From Sphingobium bisphenolivorans (lineage in GTDB: Bacteria; Pseudomonadota; Alphaproteobacteria; Sphingomonadales; Sphingomonadaceae), in the NCBI RefSeq assembly GCF_000412635.1, contig NZ_ASTG01000003.1:1-64000 (forward strand): DNA of 64,000 nt. The letters are read 5' to 3'. The notes under the pieces were generated by a model that had not been told where the DNA came from, ran no database searches, and saw only the letters and a program-made list of their open reading frames with translations. A program made the position numbers and the translations under genes. Positions 26,283 to 34,316 of the stretch are shown one piece after another. Every line of letters starts with the position of its first letter. The first letter of the stretch is position 1.

Positions 26283-27035
26283 ATGATCGCCCTGTTGTCC
26301 CCTGCCAAGACGCTCGATTTCGAGCGCACCTTGCCGCCGCTCGAACCCTCCATCCCGCATTTCGCCGAGGAGGCGCAGGGGCTCGCGCGATCAGCGTCGA
26401 AGCTAACGCAGAAGCGATTGTCGGAACTGATGCACATCTCGCCCCGGCTCGCCAAGCTCAACGCCGACCGCTTCCGCGATTTTGCCGATCTGCCGGAGCG
26501 CCCGGCATTGTTCGCCTTTGCCGGAGACGTGTACACGGGCTTCGGGGTCGATACGCTGGACGAGGCGGGCGTCGCCTTCGCACAGGATCATGTCCGCATG
26601 CTGTCGGGCCTCTATGGACTGCTGCGGCCGCTCGACGCCATTCGCCCCTATCGTCTTGAAATGGGCACGCGATGGGCACCGCGCCACAAGAGCCTGACCG
26701 ACTGGTGGGGCGATCGCATCGCCCAGCATCTGCTCGCCCAGCTTGCCGAGGAAGGATCGGGCGTAGTGCTCAACCTCGCCAGCCTCGAGTATTTCGCCGC
26801 GGTGAAGGGCCGCCTGCCCGGCGTGCGCGTGATCGAGGTCGAGTTTCGCGAACCCGGACCGAACGGCCCGCGCTTCGTAAGCTTCAACGCCAAGCGCGCT
26901 CGCGGCATGATGGCGCGCTGGATGTGCGAGCATCATGTGTCCGACATAGAGGCGATGCGCGGCTTCGATAGCGACGGCTATAGCTTCGACGCCGAGGAGA
27001 GCGACGCAGACCGCTGGCGCTTCAGTCGCACCTGA
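26283..27035 (+). CDS. yaaA: Peroxide stress protein YaaA
   Basis: A 250-residue YaaA/DUF328 protein: MIALLSPAKTLDF at the start, FAGDVYTGFGVDTL, LSGLYGLLRPLDAIRPYRLE MGT split over about residues 105-128, LNLASLEYFAAV and the FNAKRARGMMARWM segment. In E. coli YaaA lowers free intracellular iron during hydrogen peroxide stress. ATG 26283 is chosen because the family begins there; no strong ribosome-binding site is visible. It follows pobA by 71 bases and could be co-transcribed. Confidence 0.92.
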   Translation: MIALLSPAKTLDFERTLPPLEPSIPHFAEEAQGLARSASKLTQKRLSELMHISPRLAKLNADRFRDFADLPERPALFAFAGDVYTGFGVDTLDEAGVAFAQDHVRMLSGLYGLLRPLDAIRPYRLEMGTRWAPRHKSLTDWWGDRIAQHLLAQLAEEGSGVVLNLASLEYFAAVKGRLPGVRVIEVEFREPGPNGPRFVSFNAKRARGMMARWMCEHHVSDIEAMRGFDSDGYSFDAEESDADRWRFSRT

Positions 27036-27097
27036 CGCAGCTCTTGGATCCGACCGGCACGCCTCGACGTTGAGCCAGCGTCAAGTGGAGACGATGT

Positions 27098-28081
27098 GTG
27101 GATGCGGATGTGCAAAGCGCTTTATCGGGCGGCGGCGAATGGGCTGAGGGCGGTGCGATAGCCGCGCTGCTCGAGTATCTGAAGGAGCGGGACTATCGGT
27201 TCGTCACGCCGACGCCTGCCACTCACGCCCGCATATTGACGAGGGAAGGGGGTCGCCAAGCCGAAAATCTCCGGGACATTTTCGGCTGGTCGCTGCCGTT
27301 CGATCCCCGTCAGATCGACCCTGTGCTGTGGCGCATGCTGGAAGAGGGTCGCCTGGTGGAACGGCACAAGGGAGGCGCGAAGAGCAGAGTCCGCGTGTCC
27401 TCGCTGGGCGACGATCTTTTCCTCCATTCGGCTTACCCCACTACCGGCCAGGACGCAGTGTTTTTCGGCCCCGACAGCTATCGCTTCGCCCGCCTGATCG
27501 CCGATGAGCTTGGCGGCTGTCCGCGGCACGATGGAGGGCGGCTGGTCGACATCGGGACAGGCGCAGGTGTCGGAGCCATTGTCGCGGCGCATCTCCGTCC
27601 CTCGCTCCAGATCGCGATGACGGACATCAACCCTGTCGCGCTGCGCCTTGCCGAGGTGAATGCGCGGGCGGCAGGCGTAAAGGCGCGCTTCTTCCAGACG
27701 GGGGATATTTCGTCCCTTGAAGGGAATTTCGACCTGATCCTTGCCAACCCGCCCTATATCGCGGACAACGCCGGCAGGAGCTATCGGGACGGCGGCGACT
27801 TGCATGGCGGCGAGGTGTCGCTGGAGATGGCTCGGCAGGCAGTGCCGCGCCTTGCGGCCGGCGGACGCTTCATTCTCTATACGGGTAGCGCGATCGTCGC
27901 TGGCGAGGATCGCCTGCACCAGCAGTTGGCGAGCCTGGCCCAGGAGAAGGGTTGCCGGCTCCGCTATGCGGAGATCGATCCTGACGTCTTCGGTGAGGAA
28001 CTGGAAGGCGAAGCGTACAGGCATGTCGAGCGAATTGCGTTGGTTTCGGCGATCATTGGACATCACCCGGATTCGCGATGA
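27098..28081 (+). CDS. Class I SAM-dependent methyltransferase (NPPY type)
   Basis: A 327-residue protein with an N-terminal helical region (1-110) and a Rossmann methyltransferase domain: VDIGTGAGVGAIVAA (SAM motif I), MTDINPVALRLAEVNA, then NPPYIADNAG, the NPPY motif of N5-glutamine or N6-adenine methyltransferases such as PrmC/RsmC. ATG does not fit; GTG 27098 has GGAG about seven bases upstream. The target (release factor, rRNA or other) cannot be fixed from sequence. Confidence 0.85.
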   Translation: MDADVQSALSGGGEWAEGGAIAALLEYLKERDYRFVTPTPATHARILTREGGRQAENLRDIFGWSLPFDPRQIDPVLWRMLEEGRLVERHKGGAKSRVRVSSLGDDLFLHSAYPTTGQDAVFFGPDSYRFARLIADELGGCPRHDGGRLVDIGTGAGVGAIVAAHLRPSLQIAMTDINPVALRLAEVNARAAGVKARFFQTGDISSLEGNFDLILANPPYIADNAGRSYRDGGDLHGGEVSLEMARQAVPRLAAGGRFILYTGSAIVAGEDRLHQQLASLAQEKGCRLRYAEIDPDVFGEELEGEAYRHVERIALVSAIIGHHPDSR

Positions 28082-28138
28082 TAACATACTTTAATTTATC
28101 CTGATCCTTATTCGCGGCTGCTAAGCTCAAGAACTGCT

Positions 28139-28160
28139 AATGTTCGCCCTAAAGAACATT
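28139..28160. repeat. Perfect inverted repeat AATGTTC-N8-GAACATT
   Basis: AATGTTC (28139-28145), eight bases, GAACATT (28154-28160), lying just before the candidate stress promoter. It may be an operator for the stress operon or the terminator of the methyltransferase gene; no T run follows. Confidence 0.4.
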
Positions 28161-28184
28161 TCACCGCAAAGTTTTGAGACGAGT

Positions 28185-28209
28185 GGAACCTGCCTCTCCT
28201 CGCACTGTT
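28185..28209 (+). promoter_or_regulatory. Candidate EcfG (general stress sigma) promoter
   Basis: GGAAC at 28185-28189, then 16 bases and TGTT (28206-28209), close to the alphaproteobacterial EcfG consensus GGAAC-N16-CGTT. It lies 28 bases before the ATG of the first gene in a run of stress-type genes, with AGGAG between. Confidence 0.55.
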
Positions 28210-28236
28210 CATCAGCGGCAGTCCAGGAGATGAACT

Positions 28237-28737
28237 ATGCAGACCCAATCCGAAGATCGGGATGACTTGCGCAACGAATTGCGCGACGATGCCCGCAACC
28301 TGACCGGCGCGGCCAAGGATCGGCTCCATGATGAGGTCAATACGCGCAAGGCGCCGCTGGCCGATCAGGCCCGATCGGTTTCCTCCGCCATCGACAAGGC
28401 GGCTGCGGAACTGGGTGGCGGCAACTCGCCCGCCTGGCTCAAATCGACGCTGGAACAGGGCGCGCAGCAGATTCAGCGGCTCGCCGACAGGATCGAGCAG
28501 CAGGATTCGCGCGAACTGGTCGGCAACGTCCGCCAACTGGCGCGGGACAATCCTGTCACCTTCCTGACGGCCTGCGCGGCGGCGGGCTTTGCCGTTAGCC
28601 GGATATTCCGCGCAGAGGCGGATGCGGGCAGCAGTGCCGGCTTCGGTAGCACCGCTGTGCCAGCGCCAACCGCATCCTACTATTCGCCCGAAACCGCGCA
28701 AGTGCCGCCGAATATCCAGGGGGGAGGCGTGATATGA
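28237..28737 (+). CDS. YtxH/DUF-type stress-associated membrane protein
   Basis: A 166-residue protein. The N-terminal two thirds (1-105) is charged, helical and probably coiled-coil (DDARNLTGAAKDRLHDEVN, SAIDKAAAELGGG). A short hydrophobic segment follows (PVTFLTACAAAGFAVSRIF, about 108-126), then a low-complexity Pro/Ser tail. Such proteins accompany holin-X and DUF3618 proteins in many alphaproteobacteria. It heads an operon with ATGA overlap into the next gene, behind a candidate EcfG promoter. Precise function is unknown. Confidence 0.8.
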   Translation: MQTQSEDRDDLRNELRDDARNLTGAAKDRLHDEVNTRKAPLADQARSVSSAIDKAAAELGGGNSPAWLKSTLEQGAQQIQRLADRIEQQDSRELVGNVRQLARDNPVTFLTACAAAGFAVSRIFRAEADAGSSAGFGSTAVPAPTASYYSPETAQVPPNIQGGGVI

Positions 28738-29180
28738 CCGACCCGCAATATGACCGGGTCGTGCCCCCCGGTGCCGGCGTGGGTAGAGAAGAGGATATCG
28801 CTTCCCTGCTCCGCTCCCTGATGGGGCAGGGTACCCACCTCGCCGAACAGCAACTCGCGCTTTTGAAGGCAGAGGTGCGGGAGTCCGCGACCGGGGTGAA
28901 GGTGGCCGTCGGCGCGATTGCAGGCGCCGCCGTCGTGGGCATCGCCGGATTGGGAGTGCTGCTCATGGGGCTCGCCTATCTACTGGCCGATGCCATCGAC
29001 CATCTTGGACTTGCCACGCTGATCGTCGGCATCGTCACCCTTATCGTCGCCTTCATCCTCTATCGCAGCGCGATCGAGAAGATGCGTGCGAGTGAACTGA
29101 CGCCCGAACGCACCCAACACACGCTGGAGCGCACGCCTGCTGCGCTGCGCGGCGACCTCAATCCGGAGCATAGATCATGA
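28734..29180 (+). CDS. Phage holin-X/YqjE-like membrane protein
   Basis: A 148-residue protein with an amphipathic N-terminal helix (LRSLMGQGTHLAEQQLALLK) and two adjacent transmembrane helices (VAVGAIAGAAVVGIAGLGVL and LIVGIVTLIVAFILY). The plan is that of the holin-X/YqjE family (Act_holin_X type), commonly placed between YtxH-like and DUF3618 genes. The start overlaps the preceding stop (ATGA) and its own stop overlaps the next start, so the three are translationally coupled. A role in envelope stress tolerance is inferred from context only. Confidence 0.8.
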   Translation: MTDPQYDRVVPPGAGVGREEDIASLLRSLMGQGTHLAEQQLALLKAEVRESATGVKVAVGAIAGAAVVGIAGLGVLLMGLAYLLADAIDHLGLATLIVGIVTLIVAFILYRSAIEKMRASELTPERTQHTLERTPAALRGDLNPEHRS

Positions 29181-30094
29181 CCGACACCGTAGAACGGGAC
29201 CCCGACGCCATCGAGCGCGACATCCGCCGCACGCAGGAGGATATGAGCCGCACCATCGACAGGATCGGCGATCAACTGACGCCGCGCAACCTGTTCAACG
29301 CGCTGCTGGACAAGGCCGACGACAATAATGTCGACGCGCGGATGCTGCTGGACGGCGCGCGGCGCAATCCCCTCGCCCTCGGCCTGATCGCGGCCGGGAC
29401 GATCTGGCTGATCAGCGACAATGACGCGAAATTGCCGAGCTTCCGTTCGAAGGGCGGCGGAAAGAGCGACGGCCATGTCGACCCCCATCATCGCGACTAT
29501 GTGGAGCATATGTCCGCGGTCGAAATGCGCGATGGCGAGGATGTGGTCGCCTATCAGCGGAGGCGTGATGCCGCGCGTGCCAATTATCTGATGGTGGAAC
29601 GCCGGCACGACGAGGATGATAATGGCTTCCGCCAGCGGCTGGACGACGTCACCGACAAGTTCCGCGAAAAGCGTCATGCCTGGGCGCAGACGTCGGGGCA
29701 GGCATACGACGCCGCAGGGCGCACCGTGTCGCAGGCGAGCCACGCCGCCGGGCGCGCTGCGGCGCAGGCAAGCGACAGGGCCAAAAGTCTCTACGACAGC
29801 AACCCCTTCGTCGGCGGGCTGATCGCTGCGGCCGTCGGGGCGGCGCTGGGATCGGTGGTGCCGCTCAGCAGGACCGAGCAGGAAAAGCTGGGACCGTTGG
29901 GAGAGAAGGCGCGCGCCGCCGCCAGTGAACAGAAGGACGCGCTGACCGACAAGCTGCGCGAGGCGAAGGATGGGCTGGTCGACAAGGCCGACAGCAGCCT
30001 TCAGCAAGGCGGCGAGACCAGTTCATCAGGCCAACAGCCGCAGCCTTTCCAGAGCACCACCCCAGCCTATCAGGACGGCCCGCCCCAGGCTTGA
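29177..30094 (+). CDS. DUF3618-domain protein
   Basis: A 305-residue protein. The N-terminal DUF3618 signature reads DPDAIERDIRRTQEDMSRTIDRIGDQLTPR (residues about 8-37). A weak hydrophobic segment lies at 70-80, a charged middle at 95-165, Ala-rich helical repeats (AAGRTVSQASHAAGRAAAQA) at 175-200, and a glycine-rich membrane-spanning segment (GGLIAAAVGAALGSVV). The C-terminus is low-complexity Ser/Gln. It is third in the stress operon; its function is unknown. Confidence 0.82.
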   Translation: MTDTVERDPDAIERDIRRTQEDMSRTIDRIGDQLTPRNLFNALLDKADDNNVDARMLLDGARRNPLALGLIAAGTIWLISDNDAKLPSFRSKGGGKSDGHVDPHHRDYVEHMSAVEMRDGEDVVAYQRRRDAARANYLMVERRHDEDDNGFRQRLDDVTDKFREKRHAWAQTSGQAYDAAGRTVSQASHAAGRAAAQASDRAKSLYDSNPFVGGLIAAAVGAALGSVVPLSRTEQEKLGPLGEKARAAASEQKDALTDKLREAKDGLVDKADSSLQQGGETSSSGQQPQPFQSTTPAYQDGPPQA

Positions 30095-30126
30095 ACGATC
30101 ATCACCAACCAAAAGGAGAGTATATT

Positions 30127-30660
30127 ATGAGCGATAGCGTCATTTCCGCCCTGTTCGACACCCACGCAGAGGCCGAGCGCGCTGTGGCGGAGCTTCGCAC
30201 CGCCGGTGTCAGCGACAATGCCTTGTCGGTCATCGCTCATCATGGTGGAACCACGACCACCACGAGCGGCGATGGCGAGATTACGGACGAGAGCCATCGC
30301 AATATCCTGCGCGGCATTTTGGGCGGAGGAGCTCTTGGTGCGGGCCTTGGCGTTGCTGCGCTGGCGATCCCCGGCGTCGGACCCCTGGCGGCGGCGGGTG
30401 CCATCGCTGCATCGGCCGTGCCCGAAGCGCTGGCGATCGGCGCTGCCGCTGGCGCTGCAGCTGGGACGCTGAACGAAACATTGACCAAGCATGGCGTCAG
30501 CCGGGAAGATGCCGGCTATTATAATGAGCGGATGAAGGATGGCGCGGTGTTCGTGTCGGTCAACAACAGTGACGGCAATGTCAGTGCGGAAGCCGTGCGC
30601 GACATATTGTACCGCAATGGCGGGCATAGCTCGTCACGGAGCAAGTCGACCACCTACTGA
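30127..30660 (+). CDS. General stress protein 17M-like (YflT-type) glycine-rich protein
   Basis: A 177-residue protein with an N-terminal heat-induced stress-protein domain (SVISALFDTHAEAERAVAEL), a long Gly/Ala hydrophobic centre (ILGGGALGAGLGVAALAIPG and onward) that resembles a glycine-zipper membrane hairpin, and a second alpha/beta half (YYNERMKDGAVFVSVNNS). ATG 30127 has AAGGAG upstream; an earlier ATG at 30091 lacks one. It follows the DUF3618 gene by 32 bases and ends at a strong bidirectional terminator. Confidence 0.83.
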   Translation: MSDSVISALFDTHAEAERAVAELRTAGVSDNALSVIAHHGGTTTTTSGDGEITDESHRNILRGILGGGALGAGLGVAALAIPGVGPLAAAGAIAASAVPEALAIGAAAGAAAGTLNETLTKHGVSREDAGYYNERMKDGAVFVSVNNSDGNVSAEAVRDILYRNGGHSSSRSKSTTY

Positions 30661-30666
30661 GAAGCT

Positions 30667-30694
30667 GAGGGAGGCGGGTCCGCCCGCCTCCCTC
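30667..30694. terminator. Bidirectional hairpin terminator
   Basis: GAGGGAGGCGGG (30667-30678), a four-base loop, CCCGCCTCCCTC (30683-30694): a perfect twelve-pair GC stem between the convergent stress operon and a small minus-strand gene. Confidence 0.65.
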
Positions 30695-30716
30695 GACCCT
30701 TTGCGGCTGACTTCCC

Positions 30717-30893
30717 TCACGGGGTCGGCCGCATCGGTTCGCCCTCCGGCGGCATCGCGCCCTTTGGCGTGCGGGAAGCAGGGTCGGGCGCTTCGATACT
30801 GGAATGGATCATCATCGCGGTGATGGCGAGGACCAACAGGATGATCGCCGCAAGCAATAGGGCCCGGCCAAATTTCCGCGGCCCGTTCTTCAT
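30717..30893 (-). CDS. Small single-pass membrane protein, 58 residues
   Basis: ATG 30893 opens MKNGPRKFGRALLLAAIILL: a positive N-terminus and one transmembrane helix to about residue 29. A soluble Pro-rich tail ends MPPEGEPMRPTP. The start overlaps the stop of the upstream 57-residue gene (ATGA), so the pair is coupled. Topology is probably N-in with the tail in the periplasm. I know no family for it. Coding is supported by the overlap, the membrane helix and the terminator just after the stop. Confidence 0.65.
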   Translation of the reverse strand: MKNGPRKFGRALLLAAIILLVLAITAMMIHSSIEAPDPASRTPKGAMPPEGEPMRPTP

Positions 30894-31063
30894 CGTGCTT
30901 TGTCACGCCGCTTGAAGTCGATGGACGGTAGTTTGTCTAGCTTGGCAAGCAGGTCCTTGAACTGGTCGTCATCCTGCACGGGAAAATGCCGCCTGAACCC
31001 TTGACCCAGGCGCTCAAGATCTTTGGCCGTCAGCAAGCCGATGGAAACGATCTTTTCAGCCAC
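30890..31063 (-). CDS. Small acidic/basic soluble protein, 57 residues
   Basis: GTG 31063 with CAGGAGAG five to eight bases upstream opens a 57-residue protein: AEKIVSIGLLTAKDLERLGQ, then a helical QDDDQFKDLLAKLDKLPSID and a basic end. It reads as a small two-helix protein. Its stop overlaps the ATG of the next micro-protein. It is oriented against the stress operon and divergent from the DUF1206 gene. Not recognised; possibly a conserved sphingomonad stress micro-protein. Confidence 0.65.
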   Translation of the reverse strand: MAEKIVSIGLLTAKDLERLGQGFRRHFPVQDDDQFKDLLAKLDKLPSIDFKRRDKAR

Positions 31064-31216
31064 GTTACTCTCCTGGCGAAGGAACTTCGCCCGCTGGTCC
31101 CGGTGCCAAGGATTCCGCTTGCGACATGAAAAAACTTTTCGCGGCCGAGGGCCCGCACGAGGCGGCGCTGCGGCAACTTCGCAGGCAGCTTCGCGTTTCC
31201 TTCACGGAGGTAGATG

Positions 31217-32035
31217 ATGGAAAGACGAGACGGTCCTGCGGGATGGCTTACGATCCTTGCCCGGCTAGGCTTCGCCGCGCGCGGATTGGTCTATCTGCTG
31301 GTCGGCATATTCGCGCTAGATGCAGCGTTGAACGGCGGCAGGCCCAGCGACAATCAGGGCGTCATGGGAACCATGGCCGATGCTCCAGTGGGTCGAGTGC
31401 TGCTCTTGCTCTGTGCGCTTGGCTTTGCAGGCTATGCTTTCTGGCGGTTGGCCGAAGCGGCGCTCGATCCCGAACTTCGGCGACAGAATATGAAGGGCAG
31501 GTTAGAGCGGGTGGGCTATGCGCTCAGCGGCCTGATCCACATCGGGCTTGCGGTTGCCGCCGTCAAACTCGCCATGCGCCAGCAACCCTCCCCAAATGGC
31601 AGCCCCGGCGACCAGACCGCGCAAAGCTGGTCCGCCTGGCTGCTCGACCAGCCGGCAGGGCCAGCGCTGTTGATCGTCGTCGGAATCGGCCTGCTCGCGA
31701 CCGCAGCGGCGCAGGCGGTGAAGGCCTATAAGGCGAGCTTCGATGAACTGAGCGGTGATGTGCCTGCGCCGCGGCAGGTGCGATGGATGGGCCGCGTCGG
31801 CTATGCCGCCCGCGCGCTCGTCTTCGCGATGATGGCCTGGTTCCTCGTAAATGTGGTGGTGCAGCATGACCCGAACGAGGCAGGCGGCATCGGCGCGGCC
31901 CTTCGTCAGTTGCGCGAGCAGGAACATGGCGCTCTGCTGCTGTTGATCGTCGCAATCGGCCTGGCGCTGTTCGGCCTGTTCAGCCTGGTGGAGGCGCGCT
32001 ACCGCCGCCTCCATGTGGCCGTGCCGCGCCTATAG
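31217..32035 (+). CDS. DUF1206 membrane protein
   Basis: A 272-residue integral membrane protein with six helices in three similar pairs, each pair beginning with a motif like ARLGFAARGLVYLLVGIFAL, ERVGYALSGLIHIGLAVAAV and GRVGYAARALVFAMMAWFLV. That threefold repeat is characteristic of DUF1206. ATG 31217 is preferred to ATG 31214 because GGAGG then lies six bases away. A sequence GCAAC-N16-CGTT at 31173-31197 could be a stress promoter. It converges on the ClC gene with a six-base overlap. Function unknown. Confidence 0.85.
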   Translation: MERRDGPAGWLTILARLGFAARGLVYLLVGIFALDAALNGGRPSDNQGVMGTMADAPVGRVLLLLCALGFAGYAFWRLAEAALDPELRRQNMKGRLERVGYALSGLIHIGLAVAAVKLAMRQQPSPNGSPGDQTAQSWSAWLLDQPAGPALLIVVGIGLLATAAAQAVKAYKASFDELSGDVPAPRQVRWMGRVGYAARALVFAMMAWFLVNVVVQHDPNEAGGIGAALRQLREQEHGALLLLIVAIGLALFGLFSLVEARYRRLHVAVPRL

Positions 32036-33823
32036 CGGCGCGTTCGCAGACATCCCCCGCTTCCATTCGATGGCACGGGCGCGGGCCAACTCGGCTCGCC
32101 GCACCTTGTGACGCGCCTTCAGCAGATCCTGGCGCGACAGGATGCCGATCACGCGGCGGCTGTCATGGTCGACGACCGGGATGCGCCCTATGCCGGACTG
32201 CACGATCAGGTCCGCGACGGTGCCGCTGGGGCTGTCGGGGAAGGCGAAGGGCTGCGAAGCGTCGGACAGGCTCTCCGCCAGAGAGGCCGCCGGGTCCACG
32301 CCATCGACCTGCCAGCGCAGCGCGTCGCTGCGGGAGACGAGGCCCAGCAGGCGGCCGGCTTCATCCACCACAGGATAGCTTCGATGGCGCGCCTTCCCGG
32401 CGAAGAAAGTGATTACGGCGCTGACCGGCATGGTTCCGGGCAGCGTCTGCGGATCGGTGGTCATGAGCTCGCGCACTTGCAGCAGGTCGAGCGCATCAAC
32501 GCTATATTCCTGGAAGATGTGCCTGCCGCGCCGCGCGATCTTCTCCGTCAGGATCGACCGCCGCATCAGCAGCACGCTGATCGCATAGGCGCCCACCGCG
32601 CCTGCGAGGCAGAGCGGCAGCGCGCCGAAGCTGCCGGTCAGCTCGGCGGCGAACAGCGCGCCGGTGAGGGGCGCGCGCATCGCCCCGCTCATGATGCCGG
32701 CCATGCCGATCATGGCCCAGACGCCCGCGTCGCCCGGCAGATATTGGCCCGCAAGGCAGCCGAGCGCTCCACCCAGGATCAGCAGCGGCGCAAGGACGCC
32801 GCCCGAGGTGCCCGACCCGAGCGCGATCAGCCAGACCAACGCCTTCACCAGCAGCAATGTAACGACCGCGCGAACTTCCAGATCATTGCCGAACAGCGCG
32901 TGGATATTGGCATAGCCAGCGCCCAGCACATGCGGGTCGACGAGGCCGCCGACGCCGACCGCCATCGATCCAACTGCAGGCCACCACATCCAGTGAAGGG
33001 GCAGCCGGTGGAAGTCGTCTTCGATCCGATAAAGCGCGGTCGACAGCAGCGCCGCTTGCAACCCCGCCAGCAGGCCGAGCCCGATCGCTGCGACCAGCGC
33101 CCAACCGCCGCCAGGCGCGTGCAGCTCAGCCGCGAACATTGGCCCGCTGCCGATCAGCATCGGCCGAATGGTGAAGGATATCAGCACCGCCAGCGCGACG
33201 GGGACAAAGCTGCGCGGCCTCCATTCGAACAGCAGCACCTCGACCGCGAGCAGGATGGCGGCGAGCGGGGTGCCGAAAATCGCGGTCATGCCGGCGGCTG
33301 CGCCCGCCACGAGCAGCGTCTTGCGCTCCGCCGCGCTCAGGTGAAAACATTGGGCGAACAGCGACCCGATCGCTCCGCCGGTCATTATGATCGGCCCTTC
33401 GGCGCCGAACGGACCGCCGCTGCCGATCGATATGGCGGAGGAGAGGGGCTTCAGGACGGCGACCCTCAACGACAGGCGGCTTTCACCGAACAGGATCGTC
33501 TCAATCGCTTCGGGTATGCCGTGGCCACGTATCTTTTCCGACCCGAAGCGGGCCATGAGGCCGACGATCAGGCTGCCTGCCAGCGGGATCAGCAGCGTGC
33601 CCCAGCCGCCCGCCTGGCCGGCCATGTCCAACTCCTGCACGGAGAGGCGGCCGAACCAGAAGAGGTTGGTCGCAATCGCGATCAGCTTGAGCAGCACCCA
33701 TGCGCCCGCCGCGCCGCCTATGCCAGCCACCAGCGACATGGCGGCCAGCATCACCATGCGTCGATCGGCACTATGATCGCCAAGCGTCGGCGCTTTAACG
33801 GAAGCAGAGGCTTCCCGAATCAT
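32030..33823 (-). CDS. ClC-family chloride channel/transporter with CBS pair
   Basis: A 597-residue protein. The ClC membrane core (about 20-430) has the ion-path motifs GSGGPFGAEGPI (with the gating Glu), GSGTSGGVLAP and GAMRAPLTG. Two CBS domains follow (about 450-590: TDPQTLPGTMPVSAVI and IPVVDHDSRRVIGILSRQDL), which usually bind adenine nucleotides. It likely exchanges Cl- for H+ across the inner membrane. It is divergent from a MarR gene across a short region containing a perfect palindrome, so MarR control is likely. Confidence 0.92.
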   Translation of the reverse strand: MIREASASVKAPTLGDHSADRRMVMLAAMSLVAGIGGAAGAWVLLKLIAIATNLFWFGRLSVQELDMAGQAGGWGTLLIPLAGSLIVGLMARFGSEKIRGHGIPEAIETILFGESRLSLRVAVLKPLSSAISIGSGGPFGAEGPIIMTGGAIGSLFAQCFHLSAAERKTLLVAGAAAGMTAIFGTPLAAILLAVEVLLFEWRPRSFVPVALAVLISFTIRPMLIGSGPMFAAELHAPGGGWALVAAIGLGLLAGLQAALLSTALYRIEDDFHRLPLHWMWWPAVGSMAVGVGGLVDPHVLGAGYANIHALFGNDLEVRAVVTLLLVKALVWLIALGSGTSGGVLAPLLILGGALGCLAGQYLPGDAGVWAMIGMAGIMSGAMRAPLTGALFAAELTGSFGALPLCLAGAVGAYAISVLLMRRSILTEKIARRGRHIFQEYSVDALDLLQVRELMTTDPQTLPGTMPVSAVITFFAGKARHRSYPVVDEAGRLLGLVSRSDALRWQVDGVDPAASLAESLSDASQPFAFPDSPSGTVADLIVQSGIGRIPVVDHDSRRVIGILSRQDLLKARHKVRRAELARARAIEWKRGMSANAPL

Positions 33824-33856
33824 GCAAATCCCTCTTTGTTGGTGCAGCAGTGCGAT

Positions 33857-33875
33857 TATATCGCAATACGATATA
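33857..33875. promoter_or_regulatory. MarR operator candidate TATATCG-N5-CGATATA
   Basis: TATATCG (33857-33863), CAATA, CGATATA (33869-33875): a perfect 19-base palindrome, AT-rich in GC-rich DNA, centred in the 65-base region between the divergent ClC and MarR genes. The size is right for a MarR dimer. Confidence 0.65.
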
Positions 33876-33888
33876 GTTCAAGGTGAAG

Positions 33889-34302
33889 ATGAGCATGAAA
33901 TCCGACAAGCTGACTGACGAGGATTATGGCGCGCTGGCGGAGTTCCGTTTCGCCCTGCGACAGTTTCAGGCGTTCAGCAGCGAGAAGGCGGCCCAACAGG
34001 GGCTGACACCGCAGCAGCATCAGGCGTTGCTTGCCCTGCGCGCCGCGCCGCGCGAAGACGCGACCGTCGGCTATGTGGCGAGGCGGTTGCTGCTCAAGCC
34101 CCATAGCGCCACGGGGCTGGTCGACCGCCTGGAGAAGCTGGGGCTGGTGACGCGCCATTCGATGGCGGCCGACCGGCGACGCGCTCAACTCGAGCTGACA
34201 CCGAGCGCGCTGGAACTGCTCGCCAGCCTGTCGGCCACGCACAAGGAGGAGATCAGGCGGCTGCGGCCCCTGCTGGACGAACTGCTGGCGCGCTTCGCTT
34301 GA
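33889..34302 (+). CDS. MarR-family transcriptional regulator
   Basis: A 137-residue MarR protein: dimerisation helices at both ends, a winged helix-turn-helix at about 50-100 (TVGYVARRLLLKPHSATGLV then RLEKLGLVTRHSMAADRRRA, the wing with DRR). Possible starts are GTG 33883, ATG 33889 and ATG 33895. It is divergent from the ClC gene and probably represses both through the palindrome at 33857-33875. The ligand is unknown. Confidence 0.88.
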   Translation: MSMKSDKLTDEDYGALAEFRFALRQFQAFSSEKAAQQGLTPQQHQALLALRAAPREDATVGYVARRLLLKPHSATGLVDRLEKLGLVTRHSMAADRRRAQLELTPSALELLASLSATHKEEIRRLRPLLDELLARFA

Positions 34303-34316
34303 ATAGTTCGCGCTGA

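Noticed and set aside
31173-31197. GCAAC-N16-CGTT before the DUF1206 gene
   Set aside because: One minus-35 mismatch and a very short leader to the ATG; mentioned with the gene but not listed as a promoter.
31126-31731. Frame starting MKKLFAAEGP before the DUF1206 gene
   Set aside because: It has no convincing ribosome-binding site and mostly overlaps DUF1206 out of frame.
32108-33886. 592-codon open frame on the plus strand
   Set aside because: It is antisense to the ClC gene and its product is Arg/Gln/His-rich with no motif; a GC-codon shadow.
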